DNA of 49,510 bases from Candidatus Melainabacteria bacterium (lineage in GTDB: Bacteria > Cyanobacteriota > Vampirovibrionia > 2-02-FULL-35-15): positions 4,359-53,868 of the forward strand of contig JAHFBE010000004.1 in NCBI GenBank assembly GCA_023250205.1. Direction: 5' to 3'. A program made the position numbers and the translations under genes. This document shows, piece after piece, positions 7,936 through 18,251 of the stretch (positions within the stretch are counted from its first letter, which is position 1; every line of letters begins with the position of its first letter). The notes beneath the pieces were generated by a model. It worked only from the letters and a program-made list of their open reading frames with translations, made no database searches and was not told the origin of the DNA.

Positions 7936-10581
7936 ATGGATTTTAATAAATTAACAACAAATTCACAGCAAGCACTTGCAGAATGTAGATCAATACTTGA
8001 AAAGTATGAACACTCAGCACTTGAGCCTGAGCATATTTTAATTTCTTTAATTGAGCAAATAGATGGAATTGCTTCAAAAATATTAGATGAAGTTGGTGTA
8101 AGTAAAAAAAGAATTATAGATAAAATAAATGAATATTTAGCAAAACAGCCCAAGGGAAGAGCTTCAGCTACTGGTGGAGATCAATTATATTTAAGTTCTA
8201 AAGCAAATCTACTTCTTGAAAAGGCATTTGATGAAGCTAAAAACATGAAAGATGAATATATAAGCGTAGAGCATATTTTACTTGCTATTGCTGATGCTAA
8301 TTCCAGGAGTGAAGCTCACAAAATTTTAAAAGACGAAGGTGTTACAAGAGAGCAGATTCTAAAGGTATTAACTAAAATAAGAGGAAATCAAAGAATTACC
8401 AGTCCTACTCCTGAAGCTACTTATGATGCTCTGGGTAAATATGGACGTGATCTTACAGAAACTGCAAAAAAAGGAAAACTTGATCCTGTAATTGGAAGAG
8501 ATGAAGAAATCAGAAGGGTGATTCAGGTTTTATCCCGAAGAACAAAAAATAATCCTGTTTTAATTGGTGAACCTGGTGTAGGTAAGACTGCAATTGTAGA
8601 GGGGCTTGCACAAAGAATTGTAAGAGGTGATATTCCTGAAGGACTAAAAGATAAAAAAGTCATTGTTCTTGATATGGGAGCTTTAATTGCCGGTGCAAAA
8701 TTCCGTGGTGAATTTGAAGAGAGATTAAAAGCAGTTTTAAAAGAAGTTCAGTCTCATGAGGGAGAAGTGATTTTATTTATCGATGAATTGCATACTGTTG
8801 TAGGTGCGGGTTCAACTGGTGAAGGTGCTATGGATGCTGGCAATCTTTTAAAACCAGCACTTGCTCGTGGGGAATTGCATTGTATAGGAGCTACTACTCT
8901 GGATGAGTATAGAAAGCATATTGAAAAAGATGCAGCGCTTGAAAGAAGATTTCAAACAGTGTTTGTAGATGAACCTTCAGTAGAAGAAACTATTTCTATA
9001 TTAAGAGGCTTGAGAGAAAGATATGAAGTTCACCATGGTGTGAGAATTAAAGATGCGGCATTAGTAAGTGCTGCAGTTTTAAGTCATAGATATATTTCAG
9101 ATAGATTCTTGCCTGATAAAGCGATTGACTTAGTAGATGAAGCAGGAGCAAAACTTAGAATAGAAATTGATTCTATGCCGGTTGAATTGGATGAGCTAGA
9201 AAGAAGAAGAATACAGCTCAGTATTGAAAGAGAAGCGTTAAAGAAAGAAAATGATTCTGCCTCTAAAGAAAGGCTTGAAAAGTTAGAAAAGGAATTAAAT
9301 GAATTACAGGCAAAGGCTGATATCTTAAAAGCTCAGTGGCAGAAAGAAAAAGGTGGAATCTCTGTAATTAGACAAATTAAAGAACAAATTGAGGAAACAA
9401 AAAGACAGATAGATAAAGCAGAAAGAGAAACAGACTTACAGAAAGCTGCAGAGCTAAAGTATGGAAAATTAAATGAATTAGAAAAAAAATTAAAACAGGC
9501 ATCACAAGCAGGTTCTCCTGAAAGTAATGGAAGGATGTTGAAGGAAGAGATAGATGAAGATGATATTGCAGAAGTGGTTTCTAAGTGGACACATATTCCT
9601 ATAAGCAAATTGCTTGAAAGTGAAAAACAAAAGCTTATAAAACTTGAAGATGAAATTCATAAGCGTGTAATAGGGCAGGAAGAAGGAGTTGTAGCGGTTT
9701 GTAATGCAATTCGAAGATCAAGATCTGGCTTAAGTGATCCACAAAAACCAATTGGATCTTTTATTTTCCTTGGTCCAACTGGTGTAGGTAAAACAGAATT
9801 AGCTAAATCGCTTGCTTATGTTTTGTTTGATGATGAGCAAAATATGATTAGAATTGATATGAGTGAATATCAGGAAAAGCATACAGTAAGCAGATTGATT
9901 GGTGCACCGCCTGGATATGTTGGATTTGAAGAAGGTGGACAGCTTACTGAACAGGTGAGAAGAAAACCATATTCTGTAGTTTTATTCGATGAAATTGAAA
10001 AAGCACATGCTGATATCTTTAACATCCTTTTGCAGGTTTTAGATGATGGCAGGTTAACTGATTCTCAAGGCAGAGTGGTTGATTTTAAAAATACAACTAT
10101 TATAATGACAAGTAATATTGGTAGTCAGATTATCCTTGAACATCAATTAAAACTCAGCATGGATGGTGGAGATTCTGAAGTTTATTATGAACAGGTCAAA
10201 GAAAAAGCTTTTGGTATTTTAAGAGAACATTTCAGACCAGAATTCTTAAACAGAGTAGATGAAATAGTTGTCTTTAACCCGCTTAAAACAAGTGAATTAA
10301 CAAAAATTGTTGATATTCAGTTAGAGCATATTAAAAAGAGATTAGAGGAAAGGAAAATAAAGCTGGAATTAACAGATGACGCAAAAGAACATCTGGCTAG
10401 AGTTGGTTATGATCCTACCTTTGGTGCTAGACCTTTGAAGAGATTAATTCAAAAAGAGCTTGAAAATGAACTTGCAAAGGAACTTTTAAGTGGGAGATTT
10501 TCTGAAGGTGACATTATTAAAGTAGATTATGATGGGGATAAAGTTGTTTTTACTAAATTGGCGCACAAAGTGAAAATTTAA
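7936..10581 (+). CDS. clpB: ATP-dependent disaggregase ClpB
   Basis: This 881-residue protein has the ClpB layout. An N-terminal Clp repeat domain (about 1-150) is followed by the first AAA+ module with GEPGVGKTA and [10 protein letters not shown] long coiled-coil middle domain spans about 410-530 ([17 protein letters not shown] onward). The second AAA+ module carries [10 protein letters not shown] and VVLFDEIEK, and a C-terminal D2-small domain ends the protein. The middle domain separates it from ClpA/ClpC, and no ClpP-binding loop was noticed. It works in the cytosol with DnaK to pull proteins out of aggregates. mutL follows after 27 bases but has its own TATAAT, so clpB may be transcribed alone. 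Confidence 0.95.
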   Translation: MDFNKLTTNSQQALAECRSILEKYEHSALEPEHILISLIEQIDGIASKILDEVGVSKKRIIDKINEYLAKQPKGRASATGGDQLYLSSKANLLLEKAFDEAKNMKDEYISVEHILLAIADANSRSEAHKILKDEGVTREQILKVLTKIRGNQRITSPTPEATYDALGKYGRDLTETAKKGKLDPVIGRDEEIRRVIQVLSRRTKNNPVLIGEPGVGKTAIVEGLAQRIVRGDIPEGLKDKKVIVLDMGALIAGAKFRGEFEERLKAVLKEVQSHEGEVILFIDELHTVVGAGSTGEGAMDAGNLLKPALARGELHCIGATTLDEYRKHIEKDAALERRFQTVFVDEPSVEETISILRGLRERYEVHHGVRIKDAALVSAAVLSHRYISDRFLPDKAIDLVDEAGAKLRIEIDSMPVELDELERRRIQLSIEREALKKENDSASKERLEKLEKELNELQAKADILKAQWQKEKGGISVIRQIKEQIEETKRQIDKAERETDLQKAAELKYGKLNELEKKLKQASQAGSPESNGRMLKEEIDEDDIAEVVSKWTHIPISKLLESEKQKLIKLEDEIHKRVIGQEEGVVAVCNAIRRSRSGLSDPQKPIGSFIFLGPTGVGKTELAKSLAYVLFDDEQNMIRIDMSEYQEKHTVSRLIGAPPGYVGFEEGGQLTEQVRRKPYSVVLFDEIEKAHADIFNILLQVLDDGRLTDSQGRVVDFKNTTIIMTSNIGSQIILEHQLKLSMDGGDSEVYYEQVKEKAFGILREHFRPEFLNRVDEIVVFNPLKTSELTKIVDIQLEHIKKRLEERKIKLELTDDAKEHLARVGYDPTFGARPLKRLIQKELENELAKELLSGRFSEGDIIKVDYDGDKVVFTKLAHKVKI

Positions 10582-10596
10582 TAATGTATAACACTC

Positions 10597-10620
10597 TATA
10601 ATGTAACCATGGGTTACATT
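10597..10620. promoter_or_regulatory. mutL -10 element and palindromic operator over the start codon
   Basis: TATAAT lies at 10597-10602, six bases before the mutL ATG, which predicts transcription starting at the start codon. Overlapping it is the perfect palindrome AATGTAACC-ATG-GGTTACATT (10600-10620), centred on the start codon. The same core, with a three-base spacer, occurs twice upstream of the transposase gene at 37.4-37.5 kb. A protein bound here would block initiation. Confidence 0.6.
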
Positions 10621-12510
10621 AAACAACTTTCAGAAGATTTAATAAAAAAAATTGCAGCTGGTGAAGTTATTGAAAGACCAGCATCTGTAATTAAAGAGCT
10701 TGTAGAAAATTCTATTGATGCTGGTGCTACAAAAATTCAAGTAGAAATTGAGCGTGGTGGGAAATATATAAAAGTTTCTGATAATGGTATGGGTATTGAA
10801 CCTGACGATATTAATTTATTGTTTGCCAGACATGCCACGAGCAAGATCAGAAGCTTTGATGAATTATGGGATATACATACTCTGGGTTTTAGAGGTGAGG
10901 CTCTTTCCTCAATAAGTGCTGTAAGTAAGGTTACATGTAGATCAAAGCATGTAAACCAGGAGTATGGGTTTGAAATAAAGTTACAGGATGAAAAGATAAA
11001 TAAAAGAACATCAGCAATTTCTATTGGAACAGTATTTGAAATAGATGATCTCTTTTACAATGTTCCAGCCAGACAAAAATTCTTAAAGTCAGAATCTACT
11101 GAATATGGACATATATTTGATATATTAATTCCTTTGGCATTATCACATCCTAAGATCTCATTTACACTTACAAGTAATAAAAATGTTGCTTTAAAATCAA
11201 GTGGTTCAAATGATTTACAGCAAGTTATTGAGGAGCTTCTTGGAAGCGATTTAAAAAATAAACTTATCCCTGTCTCAGGAAAGAATGACTTTCTTGATTT
11301 TAAGGGATTTGTTAGTGCGCTTGAAGTCTATAGACCAGACAGAAAGTCTGTATTCATTTTTATAAATAACAGACCAGTTAAGTGTCAAATTATTTCTAAG
11401 GCTATTTTTAGTGCTTTTGAAGGATTATTGCCAAAAGGGAAATATCCCGTAGTTATTTTAAATCTAAATTTTAAATCTAAGTTTGTCGATATAAATGTTC
11501 ACCCTTCAAAAAAAGAAGTTAGATACACACAGCCAAATGATGTCTATAACTTGATCTTTCATTTAGTTCAAGATGCAATTACTAAATACTATAAAGAACA
11601 ATACAAAGAAAAATCGATTTATTCTCTTGACCCGGCATTGAAGAGTGAAAAGACAATAGATAATGGAGGTAAGACTTCATCTTCAACTAGTGCTGCTACA
11701 GCCTCATATTCTCAGGCTGCTTTTGAGCTGTATACTCCAATTGAAAGCTTTACAGATGAAAAGATTGAGGATATTGATATTAAGCCACTCGTGCAAATCC
11801 TTTCTTCATCAAATTTAAAATGCAAGATTATCTATTCTAATAAACCATTTGCAAATATGACAAAGATTGGAAATAAAACTATTTTTGAAGTTGGAATGAT
11901 TTATGAAGATGATTTGCAAGTTGTTTTTAGTGGGGAGATTGTTGGTGAGCCAAATTATCAAAAAGATTTTTTTAATTATTTATCAAATCTAAGCAGTATT
12001 ATTTTTAAAACATACTCAGAAAATCAAACGGTTCTTCAAAAGAAAATCGTAAATAAAGACTTAGAGCAAGAAGATGTAAAAGAACCCAGTCGTAAGAAAC
12101 CACCTGAAACACTTTTATACAAAGTGTGGGATAGAGACAACTGGACATGTGTATATTGTGGGAAGCAATTACTAGATCCAAAAATTGTTAAAAGGACTAT
12201 TCCTGAGACAGAAAATGCATTTAAGACTTATATTAATGAAAAAGGTGAAAGTATAACCAATCATGTTTTAAGAGAGTATATTGCTACCTATGATCACTAT
12301 TTACCGGTTAGCAAACTACCACAGTTTAACTTTGAAGAAGGAAATCTTTTTGCTTCCTGCATGGAGTGTAATAAAAAGAAATTAGACTCAATGGATATTC
12401 AAACCTGGAAGCCTGTTCGGAAAAATTCATGGAATCAGACTCTTGAAGTTGCAGGATTATGTTTTAGTGGACCGGATAAAGTAAAGTTAGAAACTAAAAG
12501 AACAAAATAG
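10609..12510 (+). CDS. mutL: DNA mismatch repair protein MutL with C-terminal HNH nuclease domain
   Basis: Residues 1 to about 335 are a complete MutL ATPase and transducer region: IAAGEVIERPASVIKELVEN, the DNGMGI motif, HATSKI, LGFRGEAL and the VDINVHPSKKEVR lever. MutL couples MutS mismatch recognition to strand nicking. The usual C-terminal dimerisation and endonuclease domain (DQHA...E motif) is not recognisable. Instead, after a Ser-rich linker and an uncharacterised segment, residues about 499-600 form an HNH domain. It has CVYC (514-517), YDHYLPVSK (about 561-569), GNLFASC and CMEC (584-587), i.e. two zinc CxxC pairs plus the catalytic His and Asn. The reading frame is continuous. No mutS is in the window. 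Confidence 0.88.
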   Translation: MGYIKQLSEDLIKKIAAGEVIERPASVIKELVENSIDAGATKIQVEIERGGKYIKVSDNGMGIEPDDINLLFARHATSKIRSFDELWDIHTLGFRGEALSSISAVSKVTCRSKHVNQEYGFEIKLQDEKINKRTSAISIGTVFEIDDLFYNVPARQKFLKSESTEYGHIFDILIPLALSHPKISFTLTSNKNVALKSSGSNDLQQVIEELLGSDLKNKLIPVSGKNDFLDFKGFVSALEVYRPDRKSVFIFINNRPVKCQIISKAIFSAFEGLLPKGKYPVVILNLNFKSKFVDINVHPSKKEVRYTQPNDVYNLIFHLVQDAITKYYKEQYKEKSIYSLDPALKSEKTIDNGGKTSSSTSAATASYSQAAFELYTPIESFTDEKIEDIDIKPLVQILSSSNLKCKIIYSNKPFANMTKIGNKTIFEVGMIYEDDLQVVFSGEIVGEPNYQKDFFNYLSNLSSIIFKTYSENQTVLQKKIVNKDLEQEDVKEPSRKKPPETLLYKVWDRDNWTCVYCGKQLLDPKIVKRTIPETENAFKTYINEKGESITNHVLREYIATYDHYLPVSKLPQFNFEEGNLFASCMECNKKKLDSMDIQTWKPVRKNSWNQTLEVAGLCFSGPDKVKLETKRTK

Positions 12511-12668
12511 GGCTAACCTTTTTAAATGATTTCTACATAAAGTTGTGTTTCATAGCGCTATTACAGCTATTGCTAGGAAATATTAGACATATTTAATCTT
12601 TACGTTAATCAGCTATTAATAGTCCACCGTTAATATCCCTTCTTAATTAAGGAGCCTATTAGGCGTAT

Positions 12669-14639
12669 ATGTTTATATTAATAGAATACAATTTTTATTC
12701 AACTCCACCTGAAAATATTTCACTAGTAAAGTCTTCTGGTGATAATAATGAAAATAATTTAGATGATATTCTTGCAAAGAAATATGTGAAAGGTGATATT
12801 AATCAAAATGGTCAAATAGATGGTGATGATATTAAACTTTTCCTAAGCTATGTTACCGGTGAGCAAAAACCTGAAGATGCTGAAAGACTTAAAGCTGCAG
12901 ATTTTAATGGTGATGGTAAAGTTAGCGGGTTGGATTTTGGTGAATTTCAAAGCATTATTAATGCACATAAAATTGATAAAGGTACTTATTTAAAAGAGGG
13001 ATCTTTTCTCGGAACAGGTGGTATTCTTCCTGATGATGTTAGTGGAGTCAATAATTTAGATGATATAACTGGCGGAATATCTTTTGATTCAACTGATGGA
13101 CCACCACATCCAAACCAAGATATATCAAAAGGTCCACAGCAAGGAGGACCTCCTGGCGGACAACAAGGTGGACCTCCTGGTGCTAAGCCTCAAGGACCTA
13201 CAGGCGGAGCAAAACCGTTAAAGCCACTTGTGGAGAATCATTCAAATTATGATTCAGTTACACAGGGACTAATTGATGCTTTGCTTCAATCATTAGAAAA
13301 TTCTAATTATGCAGACATTAACTGGGCACAGGTAATGGAAACTATACAGCAAATTATAAATGGTTTAGGTGGCGGCGGCGGTGGACATGATCCTGTCGAT
13401 CCTGTCGATCCTGTCGATCCTGATGATCCTGATGATCCTGTAGATTTGGGACCTTATTTAAAAGGTGATGTTGATAATGACGGTGATATTGATAATGAAG
13501 ATTTGAAGTTAGCAAAACAAATTGGCATAGATCCAGAGTTTGATGTTACTGATCCTGCTTACGATGCTGCTGATATAAATGATGATGGTTCTGTAGATCC
13601 AGCAGATATTGCACTATTTAAGAAGCGTTTAAAAGGTCCTAAGAATTTTGACTTTACATATGATAAAAAATTTGATGAAGAGGATTTGAATGTACTTGAA
13701 GATTATATAGATGGCAAATTGTTGCTAACTGATGCAGAATTTAAAGCTGCAGATTCAAATGGTGATGAAAACGTAGATGCAGAAGATTTGAATATTTTAA
13801 AAAATCGTTCTGAAGAAAGACCTGTTGGCGATATAAATAATGACGGTGTAATGGATCAAAAAGATTTAGATATTCTTGAGCTTGCAATTAAGAAAAAATA
13901 TGATCTGACAAAAGAGGAAAAAACAGCTGCTGATTTGGATGGTAAAGGCGGGTTTACAAAAGCTGATATTGAATATTTTGAAAAGATATTAAAACCTCTT
14001 AAAAAAGGTGATCTTAATGGTGATGATAAGGTGGATGAAGCAGATTTGAGTCTAGCAAAAAACAGTGGGAAAGATAATCTCTTAACTAAAGAACAGCAAG
14101 ATGCTGCTGATTTGAATGATGATGATATATTTGATCAAAAAGATATTGAGTTGTTTGAAAGTAAATTTAAGTCTAAAGCAGTTGGAGATCTTGATGATAA
14201 TGGTATTGTTGATACTGCTGATCTTGCGCTTTTAATTAAAGCTAAAAATGATACTACAAGTCTAACATCATCTGAGATACAAACTATGGATATTAATCAA
14301 GATGGTGAAGTAAACGATAAAGATGTTAGCGCGATGGTTCAAAAATTTAACCCAAAAGTAAAAGGTAATGTAGATGAAACTCCATGGAAAGATAAAAATG
14401 ATAATTTGATCCAAGTAATTGATTCAAGTGACATAAATATGCTTTCAGACTTCTTGAGTGGAAACGTTGGACTTAGTTTAGAACAAATACAAGCATGTGA
14501 TATAGATGGAACTTTTGTAAATTATATTCAAAAGACCAGGGACAATTTATCTGACAGTGAAAAGACTAAACAAGACAATCACTATCTATATCTTTTTTCA
14601 AAATATGTAGAAGAGCTTCCAAGTCCTAATGTCACCTAA
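12669..14639 (+). CDS. Multi-dockerin-like calcium-binding protein, 656 aa
   Basis: About seven dockerin type I-like modules are present, each a pair of EF-hand-like loops with the pattern DxNxDGxxxxxD. Module 1 is near residues 41-98 (GDINQNGQIDGDD, ADFNGDGKVSGLD). The other six run from about 265 to 640, and some loops are degenerate, for example KFDEEDL and DLDGKGGF. Between modules 1 and 2 are Gly/Pro/Gln-rich and Asp/Pro-rich linkers. No signal peptide is visible at the ATG, and the nearest AAGGAG is 14 bases upstream, rather far. Ca2+ binding is expected; a cohesin partner is not visible. The other dockerin-like gene lies 3.6 kb downstream. Role unknown, possibly adhesion or assembly. 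Confidence 0.85.
   Translation: MFILIEYNFYSTPPENISLVKSSGDNNENNLDDILAKKYVKGDINQNGQIDGDDIKLFLSYVTGEQKPEDAERLKAADFNGDGKVSGLDFGEFQSIINAHKIDKGTYLKEGSFLGTGGILPDDVSGVNNLDDITGGISFDSTDGPPHPNQDISKGPQQGGPPGGQQGGPPGAKPQGPTGGAKPLKPLVENHSNYDSVTQGLIDALLQSLENSNYADINWAQVMETIQQIINGLGGGGGGHDPVDPVDPVDPDDPDDPVDLGPYLKGDVDNDGDIDNEDLKLAKQIGIDPEFDVTDPAYDAADINDDGSVDPADIALFKKRLKGPKNFDFTYDKKFDEEDLNVLEDYIDGKLLLTDAEFKAADSNGDENVDAEDLNILKNRSEERPVGDINNDGVMDQKDLDILELAIKKKYDLTKEEKTAADLDGKGGFTKADIEYFEKILKPLKKGDLNGDDKVDEADLSLAKNSGKDNLLTKEQQDAADLNDDDIFDQKDIELFESKFKSKAVGDLDDNGIVDTADLALLIKAKNDTTSLTSSEIQTMDINQDGEVNDKDVSAMVQKFNPKVKGNVDETPWKDKNDNLIQVIDSSDINMLSDFLSGNVGLSLEQIQACDIDGTFVNYIQKTRDNLSDSEKTKQDNHYLYLFSKYVEELPSPNVT
13386..13444 (+). 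repeat. In-frame microrepeat GATCCTGT(C/A)
   Basis: Six or more 9-base units of the type GATCCTGTC/GATCCTGAT follow one another and encode (Asp-Pro-Val/Asp)n. They form the acidic Asp/Pro hinge between the Gly run and the second dockerin module. The number of units could vary between strains by slippage. Confidence 0.8.
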
Positions 14640-14764
14640 AATATTAAAAAGTTTATAAAGGATTTCGTAAATTTTAAGAATTAAATGGTGCCCTATGTCA
14701 CCTAGTGATAGATTCACATCTTTTTTTAACCCAATTTTAATCCACTGAGTATTAAATGCCAATG

Positions 14765-14792
14765 AAATACAAAGATTCTTTGTATTTTTTAT
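14765..14792 (+). terminator. Rho-independent terminator after the multi-dockerin gene
   Basis: ATACAAAGA and TCTTTGTAT are perfect inverted arms around a single base, followed by a run of T. The hairpin lies about 125 bases after the stop at 14639 and before the 1068-residue gene, so the two are probably separate transcripts. Confidence 0.65.
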
Positions 14793-14820
14793 TTAATATA
14801 AATAGAGAGGTGCTCTAGCA

Positions 14821-17800
14821 TTGTTTCTCTTTGATATAACGTTAGGAAATTCTGCAAACGGCCCAACTGACGGCTTTAATCAGCTATTTGAAGCTGAAGG
14901 CAAGGTTGAAAGTTTGGAATCATTATTGCGAAGTCTCTACATGAAAGAGGACTACGATTTTGATCCGAATACAGAGGGAAATCAAGCTAATCCTTATGTA
15001 GATAACACTAATCTTGAAGCAGTAAAACAAGAACTTTCAGTTGCAAGAGAGGCTGAGTTAAATATTTTATATACACAGGGAGATAGTCTGGATCATGATC
15101 CTTCCGCGAGACTAAATGAAATTAGAACTTCTGAGATTACTGCAGAGCAACAAATTCAAGAACTTCAATTAAAACTTGATGAATTAATGGCTTCTATTCA
15201 AAATGTTTCTATGGAACCCCAAGAAGAAGGAACAGAAATTACTCCACTGCCAAATGAAGAGGTTTTACAATTACAGGATCAACTTACTAGAATGACATCA
15301 TATAGAAATGAATTATCTTCTTCTGATAAATTCTGGGATAGTCTGGTTAATATTCATAAAGAATATCAGTCAAATGTATACAAAGAAAATTTCTTTAATG
15401 GTCAGGCAATAGATGGAGAATCCCAAGGTGGATACAATACGCTAACTGCTTTTGAAGATATGCTTTATCAAATTCAGTCTGGAAATACTGGTATAAACTT
15501 TAGCTTCAACTCTCAAAGTATACAGTCATTTGATAATCTTTTTAGAGAAATTGATGATGGTGATTCAACCAATGATCAAGAGCAAATCAGACAGAAAATC
15601 GTTGATCTTAAAAAGAATGTGATTTCAAGTATTCCTACCATACAAAACGAAACATGGTTTAAAGAATTCCTTCAATCAAACACTGCTACCCTGAATAGAA
15701 TTGATGAAACAACACTTGCTCTCCAAAAACAGACAGAAGACTTACATAATGCTTTTATGGCAATGGTTACAGGAGAATCTTCAGAAATAACTTTAGGTGG
15801 AGTTACTTATAAGAGTGCAGATGAAATTAAGGCACAAATTATTAATAACACTGTATATCTGCAGGACTTAACTTCAAATAAAGAATTTTTAAGTAAAATC
15901 TCTTCAATTGCTGCTTTAGAGGGAGATGCTCAAGGAAGTTTAATTGTAGACTCAGCTTATAGCTTTGATTCTGATGTGGAGAATGCTACAAAATTAAGAG
16001 AAGAGACAGAAGCAAAATATAGAACGATTGAGCTGGAACATATTATAGAAAATGACTTTGATGCTCTTAAAGAATTAAATGCTACCTTAAAACAAATAGA
16101 AAGTACTAACACTGGAGATGCTTCACAGGTTAGAGAGCAAATTTCAAAACTGAAGACAGATATTTTAAATAATTTAGCAGAGGCAAAAGATAATCCAGAG
16201 CTTAAATCTCTTTTACAATCCGCAGCAGATGAATTTGGTGTTAATAATGATTCAAAACAAGCATCACAGGCAAAACTAGATCAACTTCACGATGCATTTA
16301 TCTCAATGGTGAAGGGTGACATAACTCAGGTTACTGTTGCAGGTGTTGTATATAAGAGTGTTGATCAAATAAAAGAACAGATATTAAACACAACAACATA
16401 TCTCCAAGAACTTAATAATAATAGTGATTTCTCTCAACAAATGAAAAAAATCATTGGTTCAACTGGTGATGATACAACAGAATTAATTAATAATACGATT
16501 GCTGGACTCCAATCTGAATCAGTGACATTTCAAAAACTTGAACAAACTACACTTGCAGAATACAGAACATTAGAGTTAGAGACACTTATAACTCAGGACT
16601 TTGACAAGCTTGATGCTCTTGAGCTTGCGCTAAAGGGTGGAGATGGTGAAAACCTTGATGAAGTTAGAAGGGATATTTTAGATGTAAAAACAGCGTTGTT
16701 AGATAACTTGCTTGAAGCAAAAGAAAATCCTGAATTAAAACCATTACTTGAAGATGCTTCTAAGAGATTTGATTCATTAAGCCTTGAGTCACAAGCACAG
16801 TCTAATAATTTAAATGCTCTTCAGTTTGCATTCATATCGATGATGGCTGGTGGTAGTGCAATTGTAAATGGAACAGCTTATCAGGATCCTGAATCTCTGA
16901 AGGCTGAACTTTTAAAGACTAATTCGTATTTGATGGATATAAATGCAGAGAAAGACTTCTTCTTGCAGATTGGAAATATTTTAAGTTCGGATGATAAAGA
17001 TGCTGATGCCGAAATGCTGGCAGAGTTAAGAACAGATATCTCGTCAGATTTTGAAAATAATCAAAATCTTGCAGACCTTGCTTCTTTAGACTACCGTTCA
17101 ATGGAATTAAGAGGTCTTTTAACTACTCGTATGATTGGAAGAATCCCAAATTATGAAGTAGCTGGAGTCGATAATCAGAGCGTGGATGATATCAATAATG
17201 CATTAAAGCAAGTCGCAGAAGAAGAAGCAAGACTTAGAGAGCAGTTTAATTTACAAGATGAAAATTCAACAGTTAATCAGATATTTGCACGAATTATGGA
17301 TCAAATGGTTGACTCCAGAGTAACTGATTTACAAAACACACAAAATTATCTAGAACAGTCACAAAATCAATTTTATGAAATGGCAAGAAATTTAGGTTAT
17401 ATAGCTCCTCAGTCTTTCTACTTTGAAGATCCTAACTTAGTTGCAGTCAGATTAGAATTAAACAAAGTTCAGGATTATCAAAATCAAACTAACGATCTGC
17501 AAACTTATTGGGATAAGATAATTGCTGAAAGTAATCAGGCAACACCTGCTGAAGCTCCAGCAACTGTTCAAATTAAACCAATGGCATTAAGAAGTGCTCC
17601 ACCACCACCTTCTACTGAAACAAAACCAACTGAAAGTAATACTACTGAAACTAGTACTACGCAAAACAATACGCCAGATGCTTTTAAAGCTATAACTCTT
17701 ACTAATCAGCAAAATGTTATTGGTCTAACACAAATATTTGATCTTGTAAGTGATAGAGATAGTGTTGAATCGCTTAAGACACGCCATGAGCAAATAAAAG

Positions 17801-18027
17801 AAGAGTTAGAGTATCTTGTAAATAGATTGGAATCACTCGATAAGAATTCTCCTGGCTATCAAGCTGAAAGACAAAAATTGATGGGTTCTATTACTGATCT
17901 TCAGTCAGCTTTAAGTGGTCTAGTTCAACAAATGGGTAAATCAAGTCTTTTAGAAAATATCGGGAAGTCAGTCAAAGAAGCTATTTCACAAGCATCAATT
18001 TATCAAAGAATTTATTCTAACTTTTAA
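14821..18027 (+). CDS. Large coiled-coil protein with three internal repeats, 1068 aa
   Basis: The start is a TTG at 14821, preceded by AGAGAGGTG. The protein is almost entirely helical and acidic, with no signal peptide. From about residue 230 to 800 it carries three diverged copies of a block of roughly 190 residues. Each includes a helical part (IELEHIIENDFDALKELN / LELETLITQDFDKLDALE) and a short beta-like element before a helix (GGVTYKSADEIKAQI / AGVVYKSVDQIKEQI / NGTAYQDPESLKAEL). A Thr/Pro/Ser-rich linker (about 900-950) precedes a helical C-terminus. It is flanked by the two dockerin-like genes. I do not recognise a family; it looks like a structural or filament protein. Confidence 0.8.
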   Translation: MFLFDITLGNSANGPTDGFNQLFEAEGKVESLESLLRSLYMKEDYDFDPNTEGNQANPYVDNTNLEAVKQELSVAREAELNILYTQGDSLDHDPSARLNEIRTSEITAEQQIQELQLKLDELMASIQNVSMEPQEEGTEITPLPNEEVLQLQDQLTRMTSYRNELSSSDKFWDSLVNIHKEYQSNVYKENFFNGQAIDGESQGGYNTLTAFEDMLYQIQSGNTGINFSFNSQSIQSFDNLFREIDDGDSTNDQEQIRQKIVDLKKNVISSIPTIQNETWFKEFLQSNTATLNRIDETTLALQKQTEDLHNAFMAMVTGESSEITLGGVTYKSADEIKAQIINNTVYLQDLTSNKEFLSKISSIAALEGDAQGSLIVDSAYSFDSDVENATKLREETEAKYRTIELEHIIENDFDALKELNATLKQIESTNTGDASQVREQISKLKTDILNNLAEAKDNPELKSLLQSAADEFGVNNDSKQASQAKLDQLHDAFISMVKGDITQVTVAGVVYKSVDQIKEQILNTTTYLQELNNNSDFSQQMKKIIGSTGDDTTELINNTIAGLQSESVTFQKLEQTTLAEYRTLELETLITQDFDKLDALELALKGGDGENLDEVRRDILDVKTALLDNLLEAKENPELKPLLEDASKRFDSLSLESQAQSNNLNALQFAFISMMAGGSAIVNGTAYQDPESLKAELLKTNSYLMDINAEKDFFLQIGNILSSDDKDADAEMLAELRTDISSDFENNQNLADLASLDYRSMELRGLLTTRMIGRIPNYEVAGVDNQSVDDINNALKQVAEEEARLREQFNLQDENSTVNQIFARIMDQMVDSRVTDLQNTQNYLEQSQNQFYEMARNLGYIAPQSFYFEDPNLVAVRLELNKVQDYQNQTNDLQTYWDKIIAESNQATPAEAPATVQIKPMALRSAPPPPSTETKPTESNTTETSTTQNNTPDAFKAITLTNQQNVIGLTQIFDLVSDRDSVESLKTRHEQIKEELEYLVNRLESLDKNSPGYQAERQKLMGSITDLQSALSGLVQQMGKSSLLENIGKSVKEAISQASIYQRIYSNF

Positions 18028-18029
18028 GT

Positions 18030-18050
18030 TCAAGACAATCTTGATTTTTT
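18030..18050 (+). terminator. Rho-independent terminator after the 1068-aa gene
   Basis: TCAAGA, a three-base loop CAA and TCTTGA are followed directly by six T. The hairpin starts two bases after the stop codon. Confidence 0.75.
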
Positions 18051-18251
18051 AACTTTACAGTACATTGGAGTAATCGTCTCAGTCGATTGTGCTATTTATC
18101 ACGCTAAAAGCAGTGACCTCGGTCTCTTAGAGTAGATTTCATTTATCAATTTTTAATTTTAATTGGATATAACTATACTGTCGGGATTAAACCCGGTAGT
18201 AAGTTTCATTGTAGATTAAGGAAGAATTAAGAGATTACTATAAAAACAACT

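Noticed and set aside
13386-13444. CRISPR-like array
   Set aside because: The 9-base units are contiguous, without spacers, and encode an in-frame Asp/Pro linker.
18051-18251. Riboswitch (c-di-GMP-like) before the small dockerin gene
   Set aside because: CACGCTAAAAGCAGTGACC looked suggestive, but the conserved GGCAAACC and distal stem sequences are missing.
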